Shown here: piece after piece, positions 55,331-64,000 of the stretch | Layout of the letters: every line of letters starts with the position of its first letter | Position numbering within the stretch: position 1 is the first letter of the stretch | Assembly: GCA_031216445.1 (NCBI GenBank) | Contig: CM062198.1 | Coordinates: 2,852,001-2,916,000 of the forward strand | Direction of reading: 5' to 3' | Source of the DNA: Lateolabrax maculatus | Taxonomy: Eukaryota; Chordata; Actinopteri; Acropomatiformes; Lateolabracidae | Length of the DNA stretch: 64,000 nt | Position numbers and translations under genes: made by a program | Notes under the pieces: generated by a model | Told to the model about the DNA's origin: nothing | Seen by the model: the letters and a program-made list of their open reading frames with translations, nothing else | Databases searched by the model: none

Positions 55331-57769
55331 CTAGTAAACCAAACAGCAGGTTTAGATGCCAGTGTATGGAAGATACCTGCTCCTGTGCATGTCAGAATTT
55401 ATCCAGGTTTTTAGATAAAGGGGCTGACTGATACGTAGATACATATATTTTGTCAAAAGGAAATAACTGAGAATGGAAGGAAAAGAGAGAGATGAGAAAA
55501 TAAAAAGAAGGAATGAATTAGTAAAATGAAGGAAAAAAGTGGGAAGAAGAAAAAGAGAGGAGACAGGCATGGATGAAAGGGGCTGACTGCCTGACTGATT
55601 TCATGAGTCACTTCTCTGCAGGCGAGAGGCTGGAGAGACAGGTGGCTATGTGCAAGTGTATGTCCCCATGGCTCACTGTGATGTGTGTGTGTGTATGTGT
55701 GTGTGTGGCAGTAATCTTATTAGTTGTGTGAGTGTGTGTGTCTAGGTGTAGAGAGATACTGACCAGGTGTGATCTTTGATGTTCAAAGTGTCAACCTGAG
55801 AAGGAAAATACTCAGGAGAGGATAAAGGTCACGACACACAAACAAATTTAGCGGTTTGCCAGACGTAGTTGCAGGTTTGTACCAATACACATACAGCTTT
55901 GAACAGACAAAACAGTCTGCCAGTTCATATACAGCTCAGCTATTGTCTTGTGTATTATTTATTTTTACGATTTACATCTTGCTTTGACAATTGCTTCCTG
56001 TGTGTGTTTGCATGTGTGTGGTTTTTCAATAACTGCTTACTATTGGTACATTCAAAACCCAGATGAAAGTAATCAAAGACATATTGAGACACATACTCAG
56101 TTCTCAGCCATTACAGTTTGCTTTTAATTTGTTATTATCTTTTTTGTCTTTTTTAGGTTTTTGTCTTTTTTGTTTTATTTCTACACCTTATTTTATAATA
56201 CCAAATTAGGGGCTAAGAGAAATGTGTCAAAATGCGCAGTTTGGGTCTTTTAAAACAGTAATCTGTTCAGTTGGGCTAATGTTCTTTTGAGTCTTTTTTG
56301 AATCTTCACCAGAATTATGGGTTGTTGTTGTTGTTTGTTTTTTTTTTGTCCTATCTTTATTCAAGAGCGTGGTCTTTTAATTTGAGAGCCTGACTCATTG
56401 ATTTCACATTCAGATTTTGTAATGCTTTCCCTCAAAACCTTGCACTCAGATAGCCCCAGCTGCACTTAGATTTGCTCTGCTTCTGCTCAGACTGTATGCT
56501 TGCACTCAGATATATTGTTTCCAGCCCTTCTCCTCGCATTTAGGCTGCTTCTATGCACTCGTGAAACGTCTGCTGTTTTTCTGTCAAAATTCCCCAACTA
56601 ATGCAATGCCATGTTTAGTGTTAACCAATTAAATTATCCCTGCCTTGTTGCGGGCGCATTTGCTTCACTTCTTAGAACATCCTTTAAGGGCGGGACTCTT
56701 TAACCTGGTTTATCCACTCCCACCTCCACGGCTTTATAATATGAACTTCCCTTGCTTTCTTTACAACTTTTGGAATAAAAGGACAGTTGTATATACTAGC
56801 GGCCGTACTTTTTCTTTTAATATAATAGACATATACGCATAGATGCTGCATTGACTGCTTCAGCCCATTGCTGCGATACATCAAGATCACCGCCATATTG
56901 GACCGAGCAAGACAAATACAATTGAAATCTTTTTCCAGATAAAAAGCACTATAAAGTTTACATTTCTCAACTAATTTCAATGAGCCATTTTTATATTCAA
57001 GGGTTTATGATTTATTTTGAATAGAAAAAAAAGTTTTGTCTCCAGTTACTTAGAATTTCGATAGGCTAAAATTGCTGCTAGATGCGTGTTACTTACTTGG
57101 TAGAAAATAATTCAATGTCACAAGGAATTGTGAAAACGCATGTTTGTCAAGCATGGATTTCACTTATTTTCCTTGCTTAATACTTGTGAAGACATCCCTA
57201 TATAATATAATTTAATGTACATGAACATGTTTTTTTGTGGAATTTTATTTGCTTTTGTGTGTGTTTTCTGTCCATCTTCCCATCATTTCAGCTTTTACTT
57301 GTGCTCCAGGTCAGAACGCAAAGCATTTCCTTTGAAATACTGAAAAAAGGGCATCTTTAAGTACTAATAATTGACCATCATTGAGAAAAATGGAACAAAA
57401 TCGGCAAATACAAGTCTGCTTTCTATATTCTATCTTCTCAAATTGAAAGACAACATTTTTCAATAAAGATAGGACAAAAGCCCCATATGGAATGAAGTGG
57501 CCAGTTAGTTTATTGACTCTACTTCTTCTTTGTTTGTGAAGGTGGTAAATGTTCTGTCGCCCCCTCATTTCTATGATTTATGACACACACCCAAATACTC
57601 ATTTAGCCTATAGCATAGTTGGTTTCAGCTTCAAGGGTCACAGTTGTATGTATTTATGAATGTCCACAGACGCCAATATAAAATTGAATAATGTAATCAA
57701 ATAATCATCCTTTTCATGGCTGAAAATACATAATTACTGCCAAAATATAGTTAAACTGAAAACAGATTC
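55331..57769. other. Gene-free stretch
   Basis: Purine-rich 55460-55570 and (TG)n 55681-55740. T-runs near 56336-56349. The small frames show no domain. No supported gene. Confidence 0.35.
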
Positions 57770-57860
57770 AAGATTTCAAGATTCAAAGTATTTATTTGTC
57801 ACATGCTCATACAAAATGTGCAATGAAATACAGAATGGCATATCTTCTAGCACAGCCTCT
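57770..57860 (-). repeat. LINE/SINE-type tail, minus strand
   Basis: agatttcaagattcaaagta, ttatttgtcacatgctcata and gtgcaatgaaatac give the complement of a common fish retroelement 3' end (tgcacat ... gacaaataa ... tttgaat). Truncated. Confidence 0.45.
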
Positions 57861-58145
57861 GTGTGCTATAAAGACTTGTGTGCAATAAAAGATAACAATT
57901 AACAACAAGAGTATAATATGTAGAGGATAAAGTTCAAAGATAAAAAAATTGATATATGTCATTATGCATTGAAATGCTATAGTGTATGCTGGTCACAGTT
58001 GTAAAGCAAACATATACACAAATAAAATGAAAATGTTGTACACACTCAAATGCAAATATGCAATGTATAGGGTGTTGCAAAGGAGTACAATGTGCTGGGC
58101 AAGGCAGAGGATGCATAGGATATACAGCCTAATTTTGTTTTATCG

Positions 58146-58184
<39 letters not shown>
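58146..58184. repeat. (TA)n microsatellite
   Basis: About 19 TA units, perfectly self-complementary. Confidence 0.95.
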
Positions 58185-58186
<2 letters not shown>

Positions 58187-61100
58187 ATTATCCTGGTGAA
58201 ATAATGAAAACAAAAAATTTTATTTGATCTAATGATTTCTTTTTCATATTGCCATCCATAGACTTCCATAAATTCCTGATATTAATGTTGTCAAATATTG
58301 TATACCCAGTAGCATGTGTAAGCATATGGAAGTGAAGGAAAGAAAATTACTTTTTGGGGAGAAGGGCACTAAATCCATAGCTTTTCCTTTCTAGTCCTGA
58401 TGGTGCTTATTCGGGCTTAGTCAGTATAGCTCATTGGTTTCGTTTCAGTGGACTTAATAGCATATCATCAAAACTGAGTTATAATAGCATAGTAAGTAGA
58501 TCATTGAGTTCCCTAAGCGACACATGACCTGAAACAGGAATACTTAAAAGAATTATTATGAAATGCAGTGGTCTAGTTTCATAAGATCATAATCTTTAGA
58601 GACATCAAAATGGTACAAAATCAAGCATCCATGTCAAGAATGTTACATTACTTCTGTTCCACCATTTCCTCAAATCCTCAGTTCGGTGTAGTGTGTAAAA
58701 GCAGCGCACTCAGCAGATTTTTTACCTAGGCTTTTCCCCAATTTTTTCCCTGTAGTCAAGTAGTATCTGAACAGCCTGAAAGATGAATTGTCTTGATATC
58801 AAAATTTTGATTTCAATGAGTGAAGTGTCCAAATCACAAGAGCCGATTTCAGTTAAATTATTAATGTGTTAACTAGCTGTTGGAGGTGAACGTTTTAGTT
58901 GGTGACTGTGACTGTTTAACGGACTGGTAAGAAAACTGTTGCCAGAGAATTTATCAGGCTGTAGCTAATAAACATTAAATCTGTGAGGTGGCAAAACTAT
59001 GAATGAAACTGTTTTCTGGTTCATAAGCTCTCTACTTTCCGGTAGCAGTACTTTTTTTTTTTTTACTGTTCACTAAACCAAGGGATGGTTTGTTCCAGAA
59101 AGAAGAGGCACAACTCTGTATTCTTATTATGTTTGGATTGATTGGTTCATGTACTGAATGATTTTATTATATTACTATAATAAACAACAAAGTGGTAAGT
59201 CTCCCTCTGAATACATAATCTTGCTAATCACATCACAGCTTTTTCTGACACAAAGTTCTGATTAACAGCTTGTTAGAGGTTGGTGGTGGTCAGCTTGTTT
59301 CATGTTAGAATTCATGAATAGCACACCTTGAACAGAGTGCATTCTGAACTCAGTATTTATAAAAGGTGATTCAGTTGAACATAGGCATGCCATATTAGCC
59401 CTAGCGGTACTCTGCCTCCATTAGGAGGATGACAAACAAAGATTATTGTTGTATTTACACATTCATATGTACATGTGTATGTTCTAATCATTCACATCGG
59501 TGTGTGTATTTGCATGACTGTGTGCTATTCCATTTAAATTGTGTGTTTGTTTAATGTGCCTGAGCCACTTAGCTAAACCAACATTGGCATAATGATAAGC
59601 CTCTCCCTGTCTCCTCTTTTACCAGCATTGTGTGTGTATGAGTGTGTGTGCGCACGCGCGTGCATCTGTGTGTGTGTCCGTGCGTCTGTGTGTGTATTAA
59701 CGATCCCCTTGTTAAAGTTTAATGTCTCTGTTCCACTGTTGTCAGGGAGATTTACCACTGAGCCCTATGGGAAATGTCTACCCCACTGCTCCTAGGCTGA
59801 TGGCAAACACACACTCCCACACACACATACACATTAGGTTGCGCATGTTCATCTGCATGCACAGGATGCATAAATGGCTATATAAGTCATATCACCACTT
59901 GTATATCAGTTTCATGACTGCAAGTGAGTCAATGAAGACGGTAAGTGTCCAATATGTGTCTTCGTTTGTGTTCCTGCTGTACTTCACACATGGCTTACTG
60001 TAGCATTAGGTCAAGGGGAGGGGGGGTGGGTTGGCTCGTCTGATACCAGTACCAAGGAAATCAGTTTGAATGGAAGAGGGTTCAGACGTATCTGCCAGCG
60101 CAAATAAAACATGAGCTTGCAGATTCTTTATGGATATATGGATACAGTACCAACAACCAGTGTTACTTAAAGAAATAATGAAGCGTCTGTCTCAAGTGAA
60201 GGGGCATAGTGGTGTTATTAGTAGCAACAAAGTCACTAAGTACATACAATACATGGAAGAGTAATATGATTTACTATAACATAATTTAAAGAAAGGCAAC
60301 CAGACATACAGTATACTGAACATTACACCTGAATAATATGTAATATGGCTGAGTAATGACACTTGAGTAATGAGTATTGACACTGAGTAATGTTTGTCTG
60401 TATTAATATAAGAATAGGAGTTGGTGAAAATCAAAAAAGGAACTAAAAGGAAAGTGAATATTAGACTTTCATTCATTGAGTGGATACAAACACCACTCCA
60501 AATGAATGTTAATGTGTAAATAAGCAACTGTTTGCTAAACCGTTCATCATATCAACTTAAAAGGTGTTAACTTGTTAGTGTTGTGTTTACAGATTTTTTA
60601 AACATGTTTAAGAGCTGTTCTTTCTCTAAGTTAATTTACAACAAACCATCAGTTTTCATCTATGCAGAAAGATGACATACACTTTTTAATCCCATCAACA
60701 AAACTGTTGGTGTTTGGCTAATTCATTCTCAAGAAGTTGAAGTTGATGGTCAATTGGCAAAATACCAGATGTGGATGGCAATTAAGAGATCTGGCAGCAG
60801 GTTAAGAGCACAGTGGGTATATCCACGCTAAACAAGGATAAAAGGCTGCATAAAGCAGAGGGGAGTTACAGAGTTTGTGTGTGACACCTCACATTACACA
60901 GAGTCATTTGATTGTTAACAAAAAAAAAGAAACAGACAAATGCAGCTTTAACGAATGAGGACATCTAAAGGCACAGGATCCATGTAAGCATAAAGGTATT
61001 CATACTGTAACCTTGTACCTTCAGCAGCATTGCGACATTACAAATGCTGAAAGGAAAGGATGACGAGATCAGAGTGTTTGAAATGGAAATTTAATGGAAG

Positions 61101-61470
61101 CAAGGAATAAACAACGTGGCATGATGGGAATGCAGGCTCTGATTAGAGAACAGATTAAACCTCATACCTTTTTATTTCCTGGATACAGTACCTCTTAACA
61201 GATACTGCCTCCTGTGATGTCCTTTGTAGAGCATTGCTGCTTTCTTTCATGACACTACACATACATACACAAGGTCACATGTGCTCATTATCAAATTCAC
61301 ACACAGACTCAGACAAAGAAAGGCAAATATAACCAGACATATCCTATGCTGAACATTACAGTTCATGACATGTCACTAGCAGCCATCCTGCATACTTGCC
61401 CTCAGTAACGGTGTGTCCCACCAGCATGAATAATGGACGATAATGTTGTGCTCCTCACTCTTCAATGAAT
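58185..61470. other. Gene-free stretch upstream of the DOK-type exon
   Basis: Mostly unremarkable AT-rich sequence with a T run at 59051-59064 and a TG-rich tract at 59627-59697. No exon with splice sites and no recognisable repeat apart from simple sequence. Confidence 0.35.
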
Positions 61471-61479
61471 AATATATAT

Positions 61480-61530
<51 letters not shown>
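61471..61530. repeat. (TA)n microsatellite
   Basis: TA repeats with two TACA interruptions, about 60 bases, 410 bases before the DOK-type start codon. Confidence 0.95.
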
Positions 61531-61534
<4 letters not shown>

Positions 61535-61559
61535 TATCTCTTTGTCCGTCCATTTCATA

Positions 61560-61942
61560 GAGATGCCATCTGGTGAAGAATGAATGAAAGACAAGGCAAA
61601 ACACAGGAAGAGGCAAAGAAGGAGAGAAACAAATCCAACAGAGGAGAACATAAGGAAAGAGGAGGAGGAGAAATAAGAGAAGGATGCGAGATGTGAGGAG
61701 CTCCATGAAAGAGGAGAGACGGAGTTGAGCATAGATACAGACAAAGTGTGAAAGGGTGGAAAAACACACAAAGCCTGCAAGAGACGGACAAGGATTGAAA
61801 GTGAAAGAGAGGAAGCAACACAGGACAGAGAAGCTGGCTGCTTTGGAAAGGCAGAAGGGGAAGCGAGGGACTGTTTGAGGGCAGGAAGAAACATCTGGAT
61901 GGTCTCCACAGGGACGGCCAGCAGGTTACAGCCCCTCCGAAG
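61560..61942 (+). promoter_or_regulatory. Purine-rich probable 5' UTR/leader of the DOK-type gene
   Basis: The + strand from about 61570 to 61890 is strikingly purine-rich (GGA, GAA and AGAG words) and runs up to the start codon. No pyrimidine-rich tract with AG, as needed for a splice acceptor, precedes the ATG closely. The simplest reading is that this is contiguous leader rather than intron. Short upstream ATGs (for example 61563) exist. The transcription start is not identifiable. Confidence 0.4.
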
Positions 61943-62008
61943 ATGGCCTCCAACTTCAATGACATCGTCAAGCAGGGCTACGTACGCATGCGCAGCCGCA
62001 AGCTGGGG
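61943..62008 (+). CDS. First coding exon of a DOK5/DOK6-type docking protein (partial gene)
   Basis: Twenty-two codons starting MASNFNDIVKQGYVRMRSRK, followed directly by GTGAGT at 62009-62014, a consensus donor, so the intron is in phase 0. This is the start of the PH domain of DOK4/5/6-group adaptors, which bind phosphotyrosine receptors such as RET and TRK kinases through a following PTB domain and act at the inner plasma membrane. By comparison with the family, residues 15-20 fit DOK5 and DOK6 equally well (two differences each) and DOK4 less well, so no symbol is given. The start context is strong: A at -3 and G at +4. The remaining exons lie outside the window to the right. Confidence 0.85.
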
Positions 62009-64000
62009 GTGAGTGTGTGTCTCATTGACGTTTTCCCACATTTGTCCCTGAAGGACAATCTTAGCTTCATACTGTAAAACTAAAGTTGTTAACAAGTCGA
62101 CTAGTCTCAAATTTACATTTCTTCTAAATTTTTCACTAACTGGGTGAGTTAACTGTTGTGATGCATATACTGATCATATATCAATATGTGCATAATTATA
62201 TGCACTGTCTGGCATTTTCATGATTTTTGCATACACTTGCTAAATTTTACATATAGCTTTGTAAGCTATTCCTGAAAACATGATTTGGTTTATATCTACT
62301 CCTGAAGTGCGACCAAGTCAATGTTCCCATTGACATTCATTGTATCTGTATGTCAGCCATTATGTACAGTATAAACTCCACTTTTATTTAACTGTGATAC
62401 TCATTATTGTCCACTGATCAACTGTACTATTCATGATTTCATTGGGATGACACGTTATAATGATGCACAGTCTATGAGTTGTTATGAGTTACATGTTGCA
62501 TTCAGTCCAATTGTATTTTAACTTGCTACATTATCCATTGCAAACTCTATTCAAATTACAGAATTGCTCAATACTGCACACTGATCAACTGTACTGAGCT
62601 CATTTTGATGAGATGTACAGTTTATACTTTAAATACCATAACATTAAATACATTAAAACCTAAAGAAGAAATGAATTTGACAAAAAACAAATTATGTTTT
62701 TTAGTAATTTGGGTGAGCCTACCCTTTAAGTCAAGATGACGCTATATGCTGAATACAGTAGATCAGTCCCCTACAATTAAGAATTATAAGTCCTTAAAAC
62801 ATGTATGACCTGTTAAACAGATTTAAGGTCTGCACCATCCGTTATGTGTACATTTCTGCCTGTGGCTTGAGCTGCATAAACTGCATTGGGGAATGCTAAT
62901 TTGAGTGAGTGTGAGTCACATTAGAGATGGTGTAGGCAGTGGAATTCAACTTTGCATGACTCATATTATGGAAACGAACAAAAATCAATTTGAGCCAGGT
63001 TCTGTTCACTAGCTCACTTCAAATAATGGTCTCCTCTGCTATCGCCGCTCACACAGCCGAGTGAACGACAGTGTTTAGCTCACTGTGGGGACTGATGAAA
63101 TTCACAATCCAGCATGAACTCAGTGCTTAGGATATTACCAAAATAAAGTTTCTTTCCCTTAAGTTTTAGCTCAGTTAATGGCTTATGTATAGAAAAAATG
63201 TGGCCTGTGGGAAATAATGTTCTTGCTTTTAAGTACTTGACCTACAGTGACCATTCTGTTTATTCTTTAAGTGCCTTTTGTGCAAATGTGTGTAAGATAA
63301 AGAGAGAATATGTATGTTTTTATCTTTTTCCTCCAGTCATGGATTTTAGTCGTGACAGAGATTCAAGGTTCGCAACCTAAATGGTCTACATTTTATTTAT
63401 GTACTGATGGCAGAGGAATGTAAGGTCTTGTTCAGTGACACTCACTCTGGAGGAGCTGAGGATCGCACCACGAACCTTTGGATTATGATTTGACCACTCT
63501 ACCTCCTGAGCCAGGTTGCCCTTCATTAGGATGAGTCCTGATGATTTTATTCAAAGTTTTCACTCATCTAAGTGAAATATCTCAACATCTACAAGATTGA
63601 TTGGCAATGGATGGATTTTGTACAGACATGTACAGACTTGGTTCCCAGACCATGGGGCCTCATTCAAGAATCCCTGGTACAAACAGATTTGTTCTTAAAT
63701 CTGCTAGTAAAAGTACAAGTACAAGTGATTTGAGAGAACTTGTTATATTTTGAAGATTATCTTTGGCTGTCACAATAGCAGATTCATATTTTTTCTAATA
63801 CCACTACTGACCTTAATAGATTTGTTAGGCTGTGTTGCAAGACTTCTTTATACTGACATTTTTTGGAATGAAGCAGGTAGCCTTCACAATTTAGAGGCAT
63901 CAATTATGTTTAAATCATACAAACGTGCTCCTAATCATTAACAAGTGGTGTTACTCAGGTTAAAACAAGTACTTATGACAAGTTTGTGCAGTTAAAATCA
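62009..64000 (+). other. First intron of the DOK-type gene (partial)
   Basis: Begins with the GTGAGT donor and continues past the window end. It contains a dispersed repeat fragment at 63400-63530. 63655-63720 (ggggcctcattcaagaatcc ... aaatctgctagtaaaag) has the beginning of a common fish MITE-like repeat. Frames at 63198-63380 and 63750-63941 lack any exon signature. Confidence 0.7.
63400..63530 (+). repeat. Dispersed repeat fragment, same family as 14.3 kb
   Basis: ggaggagctgaggatcgcac, then caccacgaacctttggatta and ctctacctcctgagccaggt continue the order seen at the 3' side of the 14278-14560 repeat. It has a tRNA-like look, but cloverleaf arms are absent, so it is not a tRNA gene. Confidence 0.6.

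Noticed and set aside
61376..62110. 244-codon minus-strand frame overlapping the DOK-type exon
   Set aside because: It is the antisense of the purine-rich leader and the TA repeat (Ser/Leu/Phe-rich, Tyr-Ile repeats), with no domain; the + strand exon explains the region.
63400..63530. tRNA gene
   Set aside because: Only a B-box-like segment and a clover-like phrase are present; no acceptor stem or anticodon arm can be drawn, and the same order occurs in the 14.3 kb repeat.
1..64000. A previously undescribed multi-gene system
   Set aside because: Beyond one host exon and transposable-element genes, no set of co-located open frames with shared logic is visible on either strand.

Overview
The window looks like vertebrate nuclear DNA, most likely from a ray-finned (percomorph-type) fish. 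It is AT-rich and gene-poor, with long (TG)n, (GA)n and (TA)n tracts, many non-LTR retrotransposon pieces, and many dispersed repeats of kinds I know from teleost genomes. I found no bacterial-style genes, operons, CRISPR arrays or tRNA/rRNA genes. The dispersed-repeat calls rest on remembered resemblance and could not be searched.

The best-supported host feature is near the right end. A first coding exon on the + strand (61943-62008) matches the start of DOK5/DOK6-type docking proteins and ends in a GTGAGT splice donor. The remaining 2 kb is then its first intron. A GC/CpG-rich island at about 33645-34110 with a CAG|GTAACA donor-like end is the only strong promoter candidate. It could be a distant 5' non-coding exon of the same gene or the start of another transcript.

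Layout: 1-3000 holds a decayed endogenous retrovirus (integrase C-terminus, possible Env membrane end). A GC-rich patch follows at 3.7-4.0 kb, then a degenerate LINE at 4.4-6.7 kb. Five copies of one L2/CR1-like LINE family follow: A (7035-8036, -), B (9276-13272, +), D (28236-29448, +), C (29885-33434, +) and E (52722-52816, -). Copies B and C keep parts of both ORFs: an SGNH-esterase-like ORF1 and an endonuclease/reverse transcriptase ORF2. Each copy carries its own lesions.

Between and after these lie a microsatellite cluster (21.2-22.6 kb), a MITE-like element (24.7-25.3 kb), a 33-bp near-perfect hairpin (25634-25715), a second LINE type (25.8-26.6 kb), a Harbinger-like fragment (42.9-43.5 kb), hAT-like and SINE fragments (34.5, 44.1, 49.0 kb) and an internally deleted Ty3/gypsy element (53909 to about 55330, -). 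I see no sign of a novel multi-gene system. The observations worth checking concern repeat biology, one hairpin and the regulatory architecture of the DOK-type gene.
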